Shown: positions 8,462-16,325 of the stretch, in pieces | Position numbering within the stretch: position 1 is the first letter of the stretch | Layout of the letters: each line of letters starts with the position of its first letter | NCBI GenBank assembly: GCA_016793845.1 | Contig: JAEULI010000135.1 | Span: forward strand, 1 to 40,679 | From: Sphingosinicella sp. | GTDB taxonomy: Bacteria; Pseudomonadota; Alphaproteobacteria; Sphingomonadales; Sphingomonadaceae | Reading direction: 5' to 3' | Length of the DNA: 40,679 nt | Translations under genes and position numbers: made by a program | Notes under the pieces: generated by a model | What the model was told of the DNA's origin: nothing | Seen by the model: the letters and a program-made list of their open reading frames with translations, nothing else | The model's database searches: none

Positions 8462-9022
8462 CTATGCGTGTCCGGCGCTCGCGCTGAGGAGACCGACATC
8501 GATGCCCACGCCTGCGAAGGCGGAGGGCCAGCGGCTTTCCATCGGCGCATCGAACAGCAGTTCGGGGGTTCCCGGCACCGCGAACCAGCCGTGGCGCGTC
8601 ATTTCCTCATCGAGCTGGCCCGGTCCCCAGCCCGCGTAGCCGAGCGCGATGAGCCAGCGTTTCGGCCCCTTTCCGGCGGCGATGTCGCGCAGGATATCGA
8701 GCGTTGCGGTCAGCGCCCAGCGCCCGCCCACGGAGAGCGTCGACTGGCCCTCGTATTCCGGGCTGTGCAGCACGAAGCCCCGGCCCGGCTCCACCGGGCC
8801 GCCCGCGAACACCGGCACGGCGGGCGCGATGCCGGGATCGACATCGAGCTGTTCGAGCAGGCTGCGCACATCGATGTCGTCGCGGACCTTGTTGACGATC
8901 AGCCCCAGCGCCGATTCGGCATCGTGAACGCACATCGCGATCACCACGCGCTCGAATCGCGGATCGGCCATGCCGGGCATCGACAGCAGTAGCTGTCCCG
9001 AAAGATAGGGCGCGACGTCCAT
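8462..9022 (-). CDS. YqgE/AlgH family protein (UPF0301)
   Basis: The product is 186 aa, typical for the family. It begins MDVAPYLSGQLLLSMPGM and contains the conserved FERVVIAMCVHDAESALGLIVN and GGPVEPGRGFVLHS segments, then a late GYAGWGPGQLDEE motif that marks YqgE/AlgH. The family is cytosolic and without established biochemistry; the alginate-regulation name in Pseudomonas is of doubtful generality. It is divergent from the peroxiredoxin gene with 108 bases between the two starts, which must hold both promoters. Confidence 0.93.
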   Translation of the reverse strand: MDVAPYLSGQLLLSMPGMADPRFERVVIAMCVHDAESALGLIVNKVRDDIDVRSLLEQLDVDPGIAPAVPVFAGGPVEPGRGFVLHSPEYEGQSTLSVGGRWALTATLDILRDIAAGKGPKRWLIALGYAGWGPGQLDEEMTRHGWFAVPGTPELLFDAPMESRWPSAFAGVGIDVGLLSASAGHA

Positions 9023-9130
9023 GGCGGAACTATAGGCAATCCTACTGGCTTATGCCAACGGACGCTTGGCGATCGGCGGGGGACCGGCTACGAAGCGCGT
9101 CCAGATTCCCCCGTCCAAGGAGCAAGTGTC

Positions 9131-9616
9131 ATGACGATTTCGGTAGGCGACAAGGTCCCGAGCGCAACGCTGATGACGATGACGGACAGCGGCCCCGCGC
9201 CCGTCCACACCGACGAGTTTTTCGCAGGCCGCACCGTCGCGCTCTTCTCGGTCCCCGGCGCCTTCACCCCGACCTGCTCGGCGAAGCACCTGCCGGGCTT
9301 CGTCGACCATGCCGAAGAGCTGAAGGCGAAGGGCGTCGACGAGATCGCCTGCATCGCCGTGAACGACGCCTTCGTGATGGGCGCGTGGGGCAAGAGCGCC
9401 GGCGCCGACAGCAAGGTGACGATGCTCGCCGACGGCAACGGCAGCTTCTCGGAAGCGCTCGGCCTCACCATGGACGCTTCCAAGTTCGGCATGGGCAAGC
9501 GCGGCCAGCGCTTCTCGGTGCTCGTGAAGGACGGCGTCGTCAGCGAACTCAACATCGAAGAGCCGGGCGCCTTCCGCGTCTCCAGCGCCGAGCATCTGCT
9601 GGGCCAGCTGGCCTAA
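9131..9616 (+). CDS. Peroxiredoxin (Prx5-like, redoxin family)
   Basis: The product is 161 aa from an ATG preceded by AAGGAG. The active-site block SVPGAFTPTCSAKHLPGF places the peroxidatic cysteine at Cys49, with a second cysteine at Cys74 (EIACIAV). The region MGAWGK and the C-terminal QRFSVLVKDGVV are typical of Prx5-type thiol peroxidases, which reduce H2O2 and organic hydroperoxides with thioredoxin or glutathione. There is no fused glutaredoxin domain. The stop lies 6 bases before the AMP nucleosidase start, so the two genes are probably co-transcribed. Confidence 0.95.
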   Translation: MTISVGDKVPSATLMTMTDSGPAPVHTDEFFAGRTVALFSVPGAFTPTCSAKHLPGFVDHAEELKAKGVDEIACIAVNDAFVMGAWGKSAGADSKVTMLADGNGSFSEALGLTMDASKFGMGKRGQRFSVLVKDGVVSELNIEEPGAFRVSSAEHLLGQLA

Positions 9617-9622
9617 GCCAAT

Positions 9623-11062
9623 ATGCAGGACGCCGCAGCCGTCGTCGCGGAACTTGATCGCCTCTACGAGGCGTCCCGCGAACGGCTGCGAACTGCCCTG
9701 CAAGCCTATATCGCAGACGGCACCCGCCCCGACGCGGCAGCGCGCGAGGCGGGTGCCTTTGCATACCCCGAGCTTCGCCTGACTTATGGCGGCGAGCGCG
9801 CGGCGCGGCCCGCCTCTCACGCCTGGGGTCGGCTCACCGCGCCGGGCACCTACGCCACCAGCATCACGCGGCCCGCACTGTTCCGCGACTATCTCGCCGA
9901 GCAGATCAATCTTCTCGTCCGCGACTACGGCGTGACGTTCGAGGCCGTACCCGGCCGCCAGGAAATTCCCTTCCCCTACGTGCTCGATGCCGGCGGCGTC
10001 GATCTCGGCGAAGTGACGGCGGAAGAGTTGGCGCGCTGGTTCCCGGCAACCGAACTTGCCTTTATCGGGGACGAGGTCGCGGACGGCCTCTGGAACCCGG
10101 CGCTCAGCCCGGCGCGGCCGCTCGCGCTGTTCGACGCGCTGCGCACCGATTTCAGCCTCGCGCGCCTGCGCCACTATACCGGCACGCCGCCCGAGCACGT
10201 GCAGCGCTACGTGCTGTTCACCAACTACCACCGCTACGTCGACGAGTTCGTGCGCTGGGCCTGCGAGCAGCTGACGCCCGGCGGCCGCTACATCGCGCTC
10301 TCGGGCGCTGGCGGCGTGGTGATGACCGCGGGCGACGCCGACCCCGAGCGTATGGCTTCGGACGCGGCATGGCGGCGCCACCAGATGCCTGCGTGGCATT
10401 TGATGAGCGAGGACGGCACCGGCATCAGCCTCGTCAACATCGGCGTCGGCCCCTCGAACGCCAAGACGATCACCGACCATCTCGCCGTGCTGCGCCCGGA
10501 GGCGTGGCTGATGATCGGCCACTGCGGTGGCCTTCGCCCCACGCAGACGATCGGCGACTACGTGCTCGCCCACGCATATCTACGCGACGACCACGTGCTC
10601 GACGACGTGCTGCCGCCGGAGATTCCCATACCCGCCATCGCCGAGGTACAGCAGGCGCTGCAGCAGGCGGCGCTCGATGTGACCGGCGAGAGCGCCGATG
10701 CGCTGAAAAGGCGCCTGCGCACCGGCACCGTCGTCACCACCGACGACCGCAACTGGGAACTGCGCTACTCGCTCTCGGCGCTGCGCTTCTCGCAGTCGCG
10801 CGCCGTCGCGATCGACATGGAATCGGCAACGATCGCCGCGCAGGGATACCGCTTCCGCGTCCCCTACGGCACGCTGCTCTGTGTCTCAGACAAGCCACTG
10901 CACGGCGAACTCAAGCTGCCGGGGCAGGCGAACCGCTTTTACGAACGCGCCATCCGCGAACACATCCGCATCGGCATCGCCACCTGCGACCTGCTGCGCG
11001 CCGCCGGCTCACGCCTCCACAGCCGCAAACTCCGGGCCTTCGACGAACCAGCGTTCAGGTAG
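9623..11062 (+). CDS. amn: AMP nucleosidase
   Basis: The product is 479 aa, close to the roughly 480 aa of characterised Amn proteins. It has the N-terminal AMP nucleosidase domain followed by a phosphorylase-like nucleoside domain with GPSNAKTITDHLAVLRP, MIGHCGGLRPTQTIGDYVLA and the late AVAIDMESATIAAQGYRF, whose Glu is expected in catalysis. It hydrolyses AMP to adenine and ribose-5-phosphate in the cytoplasm. The start has only a weak ribosome-binding site, consistent with coupling to the peroxiredoxin 6 bases upstream. Its stop (TAG) directly abuts the stop of the convergent M2 peptidase gene. Confidence 0.95.
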   Translation: MQDAAAVVAELDRLYEASRERLRTALQAYIADGTRPDAAAREAGAFAYPELRLTYGGERAARPASHAWGRLTAPGTYATSITRPALFRDYLAEQINLLVRDYGVTFEAVPGRQEIPFPYVLDAGGVDLGEVTAEELARWFPATELAFIGDEVADGLWNPALSPARPLALFDALRTDFSLARLRHYTGTPPEHVQRYVLFTNYHRYVDEFVRWACEQLTPGGRYIALSGAGGVVMTAGDADPERMASDAAWRRHQMPAWHLMSEDGTGISLVNIGVGPSNAKTITDHLAVLRPEAWLMIGHCGGLRPTQTIGDYVLAHAYLRDDHVLDDVLPPEIPIPAIAEVQQALQQAALDVTGESADALKRRLRTGTVVTTDDRNWELRYSLSALRFSQSRAVAIDMESATIAAQGYRFRVPYGTLLCVSDKPLHGELKLPGQANRFYERAIREHIRIGIATCDLLRAAGSRLHSRKLRAFDEPAFR

Positions 11063-12862
11063 TCACCACCCGCACTGCTTGCCCTTGTTCTGCTTTTCGA
11101 GCCACGTCATCAGCGGCTGGAAATAAGCGATCATCGCCTTGCCATCCATCTGCCGCGAACCCGTGAAGGCCTGCAGGGCATCCGGCCACGGCTTCGAGGC
11201 GCCCATTGCCAGCATGGCGTTCAGCTTCTCGCCGACTTTTTTGTCGCCATAGATCGAGCAGCGATGCAGCGGCCCCTTCCAGCCCGCCTGTTTGCACGCC
11301 GCCTGATGGAACTGGAACTGCAGCAGCCGCGCGAGGAAATAGCGCGTGTAGGGCGTGTTGCCGGGGATGTGATACTTCGCTCCGGGATCGAAATCCGCCT
11401 CGCTGCGCGGCACCGGCGGCACGATGCCCTGATACTGGAGGCGAAGGTCGTTCCACGCCGCGTTGTAGGTGTTCGGTGTGATCTGTCCCGAGAACACGCC
11501 CCAGCGCCATTTGTCGATAAGGAGCCCGAAGGGCAGGAACGCCACCTTGTCCATCGCCTGCTTCAAAAGCAGCCCGATGTCCTTGTCCGCGCTCGGCACA
11601 GCCTTCGGGTCGAGCAGACCGATCTTCACAAGGTAGTCCGGCGTCACGGAAAGCGCGATGAAATCGCCGACTGCTTCATGGAAACCGTCGTTGGCGCTGT
11701 TCATATAGAGGTACGGCTGCTGGTTGTAGGCGCGCTGGTAATAGTTGTGCCCAAGCTCGTGATGGACGGTGACGAAATCATCGCCGTTCACCTTGGTGCA
11801 CATCTTGATACGGATATCGTCCTTGTTGTCGACGTCCCACGCACTCGCATGGCACACCACCTCGCGGTCGCGCGGCGCCGTGATCATCGAGCGCTGCCAG
11901 AAGCTCTGCGGCAGCGGCGCGAAGCCGACGGAGGAGAAGAACGCCTCGCCGGTCTTCACGATCGTCTCGGGCGTATTGCCCTTGGCAACGAGCAGATCGG
12001 TGAGATCGTAGCCGACATCGCCCGCGCCCTTCGGCGCGACGATGTCGTAAATGTTGCCCCATTCCTGCGCCCACATGTTGCCGAGCAGATCGGCACGGAT
12101 CGGGCCGGTCTTCGGCTGCACGGCATCGCCGTATTTCTCGTTAAGCTTCGTGCGCGTGTAGCAGTGCAGCTGGTCGTAGAGCGGCTTCACCTGCTTCCAC
12201 GTGTCGTCGGTGAGCTTCGCGAACGCATCCGGGTCCATGTCGTAGCCCGCGCGCCACTGCGCGCCGGTGTCGACGTAGCCGAGTTCCTTCGAGCCCGCGT
12301 TCGAGATGGAGACGAACTGCGTATAATCATTCCGCATCGGCACGCCGATCTTGTGCCAGGAAATCCACATCTCCTTCAGCACCTCGGGATCGCGCTCGGT
12401 GCCCATCAGTTCTTCGAGGTCGTTGCCGCTCTTCGCCTCGCCTTTGTAGGTGCCCTTGCCCTTGCCGTACGTGGATTGCAGCCCGGTGAGCAGCGTGGAT
12501 AGCGTGTCCGCCGCGCCCGGCGTATTCGGCGCGGGCGCAACAAGGCCCTGCCGCAGCATGTCGAGCTTGCGCTTCGTATCGTAAGAGAGGCCCGGCAGCG
12601 GCGCATATTTCGCGGCTTCCGACGCATAGCGCACGGCAGCTTCCGTGTAAGCGGCGCCCGTTCGCGCGGCGAGAATGTCAGTGTCGTCGGTGATGTAGGT
12701 CGCGTTCACCCACGCGGCGCGCGCCGCGAAGATGCCCAGCTCCTCCAGATCCTTTTCCGCCTTTGCGACGAAGGCGTCAGCCTCGGCCGCTGTCGGCGCG
12801 GGCGACGCGCCGGTCGCGAGCAGCATGGCGGCAAGTGCGAGCGCGGAAGTCAGGCTTTTCAT
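11063..12862 (-). CDS. Exported M2 family zinc dipeptidyl carboxypeptidase (ACE-like)
   Basis: The product is 599 aa with a signal peptide (MKSLTSALALAAMLLATGAS). The zinc motif HELGH is at residues 368-372 and the third ligand Glu396 sits in FHEAVGD, 24 residues after the last His, the same spacing as in angiotensin-converting enzyme. The downstream LLPFGLLIDKWRW-type segment and PYTRYFLARLLQFQFHQAACK complete the M2 fold. It probably removes C-terminal dipeptides from peptides in the periplasm. A GGGGAG ribosome-binding site precedes the ATG. The gene stands alone, and its stop directly follows that of amn on the other strand. Confidence 0.95.
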   Translation of the reverse strand: MKSLTSALALAAMLLATGASPAPTAAEADAFVAKAEKDLEELGIFAARAAWVNATYITDDTDILAARTGAAYTEAAVRYASEAAKYAPLPGLSYDTKRKLDMLRQGLVAPAPNTPGAADTLSTLLTGLQSTYGKGKGTYKGEAKSGNDLEELMGTERDPEVLKEMWISWHKIGVPMRNDYTQFVSISNAGSKELGYVDTGAQWRAGYDMDPDAFAKLTDDTWKQVKPLYDQLHCYTRTKLNEKYGDAVQPKTGPIRADLLGNMWAQEWGNIYDIVAPKGAGDVGYDLTDLLVAKGNTPETIVKTGEAFFSSVGFAPLPQSFWQRSMITAPRDREVVCHASAWDVDNKDDIRIKMCTKVNGDDFVTVHHELGHNYYQRAYNQQPYLYMNSANDGFHEAVGDFIALSVTPDYLVKIGLLDPKAVPSADKDIGLLLKQAMDKVAFLPFGLLIDKWRWGVFSGQITPNTYNAAWNDLRLQYQGIVPPVPRSEADFDPGAKYHIPGNTPYTRYFLARLLQFQFHQAACKQAGWKGPLHRCSIYGDKKVGEKLNAMLAMGASKPWPDALQAFTGSRQMDGKAMIAYFQPLMTWLEKQNKGKQCGW

Positions 12863-12918
12863 GGTCGAAATCTCCCCTGAACCGTTATGGCATCAGGGTA
12901 GAACAGCCCATTCGGGGG

Positions 12919-13683
12919 TCAAGCGGCGAAGAAGTCCGCGAGCGACGAGCCGAGTTCGGGTCGCGTAACGCTCGACATGTGCGTGCCGGGAATTTCGCGC
13001 CACGTCGCATTCGGCAGTGCCTCGGACAGCCGGTGCGCCTCGGCATTGTAGTGATCCTCCGCGCCGCACAGGACGAGCGCAGGCAGCGTGATCGCCTCGA
13101 CATCGGCAAGCGCCGAGTCGACCTGTGCGTTCAGAAGGTGGATCGCGGCTTCCGGATCGACCTTGTTGGTGCGCATGAACTGGATCGCGAAATAGGCCTC
13201 GCTGCCGCGGGCGTGGGTATCGGCATTGCGCACCGTATCGATGAACCAGTTCGTGCTGGGCGCAACATTCACGACCGCGCCGAGCCCCATGCCGATAACG
13301 GCGATACGACGCGGCGTCGCCCCGCGGACCACCGCGCGGAGCGTCTGCCGCCCGCCGAGCGAATAGCCGCCGAGGTCATAGTCGGTGAGCCCAAGATGAT
13401 CGATGAGTGCAAGCACGTCGCTTGCGAGCACGTCCGGCGGATAGGCGGCAGCGTCCGTGGGCGACGCACTTTTCCCGTGTGCACGGAAATCCGGCATGAT
13501 CAGGCGCAGGCCTGCTTCGGCGATGCGTGCCGCCGTGCCGAACTTCAGCCAGTTGACGTGCGCATTCGAAAAGAGGCCGTGCAGCAGCAGCAGCGGGCGC
13601 CCATCTTCCGGCCCTGCCTCCGTCCACGCGATGCGGACGCCATCGAACGATTCGAAATCCCTATCCCGCGTCTGGAGAGACAC
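12919..13683 (-). CDS. Alpha/beta hydrolase
   Basis: The product is 254 aa from a GTG at 13683; no ATG lies before the first strand of the fold. The oxyanion motif LLLHGLFSN, the nucleophile elbow GYSLGG (Ser108), the acid in CGAEDHY (Asp210) and the base in PGTHMSS (His235) give a full triad. The substrate is not evident; a carboxylester or a lactone/ring-fission hydrolase are possible. The start lies 23 bases inside the GFA gene, and with the isomerase-like gene upstream it forms a three-gene unit transcribed away from marR-emrAB, which suggests detoxification of an aromatic or thiol-reactive compound. Confidence 0.9.
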   Translation of the reverse strand: MSLQTRDRDFESFDGVRIAWTEAGPEDGRPLLLLHGLFSNAHVNWLKFGTAARIAEAGLRLIMPDFRAHGKSASPTDAAAYPPDVLASDVLALIDHLGLTDYDLGGYSLGGRQTLRAVVRGATPRRIAVIGMGLGAVVNVAPSTNWFIDTVRNADTHARGSEAYFAIQFMRTNKVDPEAAIHLLNAQVDSALADVEAITLPALVLCGAEDHYNAEAHRLSEALPNATWREIPGTHMSSVTRPELGSSLADFFAA

Positions 13684-14104
13684 CCGCTTCCTTCCAACGT
13701 TTGTTCAGCGCCTCGTACTCATCGCAGCGCTGACCGGGAAGAGCGGACGTGTCGCTCCATGCATCGTGGCGACTCTCGATGCCGAAATTGTGCTTGGGGA
13801 AAAACGGCGAAGGGTCGTCGAACGAACCTACGGTCAGGTCCATATGGTCGCTGTCCGGGAACGCGAAGCCGAGCGGGGTGCCGCAGGCCGAGCAGAACGG
13901 CCGCTTCGCGATCGGCGAGGAGGCGTACCAGTCCGGCTCCCGATTCCAATGCACCGCCGCCTTGGGCAAGTTCTTGAACGCGATCGAAACGCCTCCGGTC
14001 GCGCGCTGGCAGTAGCGGCAATGGCAGAGATAGGCCTCATGGTTCTCGATCTCCGCCTCGTAGCGGACGCGGCCGCACTGGCAGCCGCCAGTCACCTTCG
14101 TCAT
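13661..14104 (-). CDS. GFA (glutathione-dependent formaldehyde-activating enzyme-like) zinc protein
   Basis: The product is 147 aa. The seven cysteines match the GFA/CENP-V domain: Cys8 and Cys10 (GGCQCG), Cys27, Cys29 and Cys32 (CHCRYC), and Cys71 and Cys74 (CSACGTPLGF), which in the family bind two zinc ions. Most bacterial members have no proven reaction; binding of glutathione adducts is the usual assumption. The start overlaps the stop of the isomerase-like gene as ATGA, and the stop overlaps the alpha/beta hydrolase start by 23 bases, so the three are co-translated. Confidence 0.93.
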   Translation of the reverse strand: MTKVTGGCQCGRVRYEAEIENHEAYLCHCRYCQRATGGVSIAFKNLPKAAVHWNREPDWYASSPIAKRPFCSACGTPLGFAFPDSDHMDLTVGSFDDPSPFFPKHNFGIESRHDAWSDTSALPGQRCDEYEALNKRWKEAGVSPDAG

Positions 14105-14751
14105 CGCGCCTCCAATCCCGCCTGCTTCATGCGCCAGACGGCAATGTCGATGCGATCCTGCCCGAAAAACGGCTCGCCGTCGAACACCAGCGTCGGCACA
14201 CCCCAGTGCCCGGCCTTTTCCAGCGCCTGCTGGTTCGCGGCGATCTCGGCGTCGAGCGCCTCCGCATCGGCTGCGGCTTCAGCCTCGATCTCCGCGAAAT
14301 CGAGCCCGGCGCGCGCTGCCGCCCCGGCAAGATGATCGCCTTCGTGCCAGTTCTCCGTGCCACCCCAGATAAGCCGGGAAGCTTCATCCGCGAACTCCAG
14401 GCTTGCGCCGCGCCGTGCGGCGGCCTGTCCGAGCCGCGTCAGGCGAAAGATATAGGGCTGCTCGGCGGCAATCTCACGCGTGAACATGTTCTGCACGATG
14501 GGGTCCGGCCGCGGCGGCGCCACGGGTATCTCCAGATACTGCGCCACGCGCACGAAATCGCGCATCGTGTAACCGAGCCAGTTCGGGTGGTTCGTCTCGA
14601 AGAAATCCGGCTGGCGGATCGCGAGCGGATAGACGGGCCGGAGGTTGATCTGAAGATCGTATTCCTGCGTCAGTGCGCGGTAGCGCCGCGCCGCGAGATA
14701 CGAATAGGGCGAGCGGAACGACCAGAAGACGTCGGCGGAAAGTGTCGGCAT
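14101..14751 (-). CDS. 2-hydroxychromene-2-carboxylate isomerase-like protein (DsbA/GST-kappa fold)
   Basis: The product is 216 aa from ATG 14751; the in-frame region further upstream contains the marR promoter and is excluded. The N-terminal block FWSFRSPYSYLAARR has Ser14 where the family has its glutathione-contacting Ser and where thiol oxidoreductases have CxxC. The C-terminal WGVPTLVFDGEPFFGQDRID is characteristic of HCCA isomerases. The named reaction belongs to naphthalene catabolism and needs glutathione, but no other naphthalene gene is here, so a general glutathione-dependent isomerase is more likely. It diverges from marR across a 79-base gap that contains the operator, so it may be under the same repressor. 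Confidence 0.88.
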   Translation of the reverse strand: MPTLSADVFWSFRSPYSYLAARRYRALTQEYDLQINLRPVYPLAIRQPDFFETNHPNWLGYTMRDFVRVAQYLEIPVAPPRPDPIVQNMFTREIAAEQPYIFRLTRLGQAAARRGASLEFADEASRLIWGGTENWHEGDHLAGAAARAGLDFAEIEAEAAADAEALDAEIAANQQALEKAGHWGVPTLVFDGEPFFGQDRIDIAVWRMKQAGLEAR

Positions 14752-14794
14752 GGGCGATAAATTACACCGCTTGCCAGCGCGCGCCACCCTGCCA

Positions 14795-14823
14795 TTGCAC
14801 ATAGTAACTATGCTTACTATATA
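14795..14823 (+). promoter_or_regulatory. Sigma70-type promoter of marR-emrAB
   Basis: TTGCAC (14795-14800) and TATATA (14818-14823) are separated by exactly 17 bases, a near-consensus vegetative promoter. A start point about 7 bases after the -10 would fall at roughly 14830, next to the marR ATG at 14831. That implies a leaderless or nearly leaderless message, which agrees with the lack of any Shine-Dalgarno sequence before this ATG. Confidence 0.7.
14801..14820. promoter_or_regulatory. MarR operator in the promoter spacer
   Basis: ATAGTAACTATGCTTACTAT is a perfect inverted repeat with 7-bp arms (ATAGTAA / TTACTAT) and a 6-base centre. It fills the spacer and touches the -10 box of the marR promoter, so a bound dimer would block RNA polymerase. 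The size suits a MarR dimer. The same site lies about 50 bases from the start of the divergent isomerase-like gene and may regulate both directions. Confidence 0.75.
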
Positions 14824-14830
14824 CACGCTC

Positions 14831-15274
14831 ATGAGCGAATCACTCGGTTTTCTGCTTGCAGACAGCGCCCGTTTGCTGCGGCGCGAATTCGATGCGCGCG
14901 TGCGCCCCATGGGCATCACCCGCCCGCAATGGCGTGTTCTCACCATCCTGAAGCGCCGCGAAGGCATCAACCAGGGCGAGCTTGCGGAACGGCTTGAGGT
15001 CGAGGCGATCACCGTCGGCCGCATGGTCGACCGGCTTCAGGACGCCGGCTTCGTCGAACGCCGCGCCGATCCGCAGGACCGGCGCGCGTGGCGACTGCTC
15101 CTCACCCCCCGATCCCACGCGATCATCAAGGAACTGCTGCCGATTTCCGACCGCATGATCGAGGATACGCTGGAAGGCTTCACCACAGAAGAACGCGCGG
15201 CGTTCGTGGGTTATCTGGAACGCGTGCGCGCAAATCTCTCGCGGCGCGTCGAACAGGAGGCCGTCAATGGCTGA
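14831..15274 (+). CDS. MarR family transcriptional regulator
   Basis: The product is 147 aa from ATG 14831; an earlier in-frame start at 14750 would place coding sequence across the promoter. A winged helix-turn-helix is evident in RPQWRVLTILKRREGINQGELAERLEVEAITVGRMVDRLQ and the wing in DAGFVERRADPQDRRAWRL. MarR proteins repress efflux or detoxification genes and are released by phenolic or reactive ligands. The perfect palindrome in its own promoter argues for autorepression. It overlaps emrA by 8 bases, so all three genes of the operon would be induced together. Confidence 0.95.
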   Translation: MSESLGFLLADSARLLRREFDARVRPMGITRPQWRVLTILKRREGINQGELAERLEVEAITVGRMVDRLQDAGFVERRADPQDRRAWRLLLTPRSHAIIKELLPISDRMIEDTLEGFTTEERAAFVGYLERVRANLSRRVEQEAVNG

Positions 15275-16325
15275 CCTCGGCTTCGAAGTGAACGACGACA
15301 CGGCCCTGTCGCGCCGCCGCTTCCCGGCGTGGCTGCGCCCGCTGCTGATGCTGTCCGTACCGCTGCTGCTGATCGTAGGCGGCACATGGCTCTACATCGC
15401 CGGCCAGGCGCATGAATCGACGGACAACGCTTATGTCCGGCAGGACAAGGTTTCGATCGCCCCGGAGGTAAGCGGCCGCGTCGTCGAAGTGACGGTGCGC
15501 GAAAACATGCGCGTGCAGGAAGGCCAGCTCCTGTTCCGCATCGATCCCGAGCCCTTCCGCATCGCGCTCAGACAGGCGGAAGCCGCACTCGCCAAGGCGA
15601 ACGTCGAGATCGACGAACTCGGCGCCGAAGTGACGGTCGCCGACGTCGACATCGCCGCCGCACGCGACGAGATCGCCTTCGCGAAGGCCGAGTTCGATCG
15701 GCAGGCCGAGCTCCTCGACCGCGGCTTCACCACCCGCGCCCGCTATCAGGCAGCGCAGCTCGCGCTCGCCAAGGCGCGCGAGCAGATGAACACCGCCACC
15801 TCCGAGGCGCGCAAGGCGCGCGTTGCGCTCGGCAGCGGCGCCGCGGCCTCCAGCCGGCCCGCGGCGGTCGAGGCCGCGCTCGCCGCCCGCGAGGAAGCGA
15901 TGCTCAACCTCTCGCGCACGGAAATCCGCGCGCCCGCCAGCGGCATCATCAGCCAGACCGAGCGGCTGCAGGTCGGCGCGATGCTTCCGGCCGGGCTCCC
16001 CACGCTGAGTCTCGTTGCCGACGGCCATTCGTGGGTCGAGGCGAACTTCAAGGAAACGCAGCTTCGCAAGATGCACCCCGGCCAGAAGGCGACGGTCACG
16101 ATCGATGCCTACGGCAGGGCGCTCAGCGGCCATGTCGAAAGCATCGGCGCGGGCACGGGCAGCGAGTTCGCGCTGCTCCCGGCGCAGAACGCTAACGGCA
16201 ACTGGGTAAAGGTGACGCAGCGCGTGCCCGTGCGCATCGCGATCGATTCGAAAAGCGACCGCCCGCTGATCGCCGGCCTCAGCGCCGAGGCGAGCGTCGA
16301 CGTGCGCGACACCGACGCACACTGA
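15267..16325 (+). CDS. EmrA-type HlyD family efflux adaptor
   Basis: The product is 352 aa. One membrane segment lies near residues 24-45 (LRPLLMLSVPLLLIVGGTWLY). It is followed by the lipoyl/barrel start ESTDNAYVRQDKVSIAPEVSGRV, a long alpha-helical hairpin rich in Ala/Glu at about 100-200, and the return strands APASGIISQTERLQVGAMLPAG. It would be anchored in the inner membrane and bridge the EmrB transporter to an outer-membrane TolC-like channel. No outer-membrane channel gene is adjacent. It overlaps marR by 8 bases and emrB by 1. Confidence 0.93.
   Translation: MADLGFEVNDDTALSRRRFPAWLRPLLMLSVPLLLIVGGTWLYIAGQAHESTDNAYVRQDKVSIAPEVSGRVVEVTVRENMRVQEGQLLFRIDPEPFRIALRQAEAALAKANVEIDELGAEVTVADVDIAAARDEIAFAKAEFDRQAELLDRGFTTRARYQAAQLALAKAREQMNTATSEARKARVALGSGAAASSRPAAVEAALAAREEAMLNLSRTEIRAPASGIISQTERLQVGAMLPAGLPTLSLVADGHSWVEANFKETQLRKMHPGQKATVTIDAYGRALSGHVESIGAGTGSEFALLPAQNANGNWVKVTQRVPVRIAIDSKSDRPLIAGLSAEASVDVRDTDAH

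Noticed and set aside
15264-16322. 352-codon minus-strand frame exactly mirroring emrA, and a 333-codon one inside emrB (16622-17623).
   Set aside because: Both are codon-complement shadows; the sense products match HlyD and MFS families.
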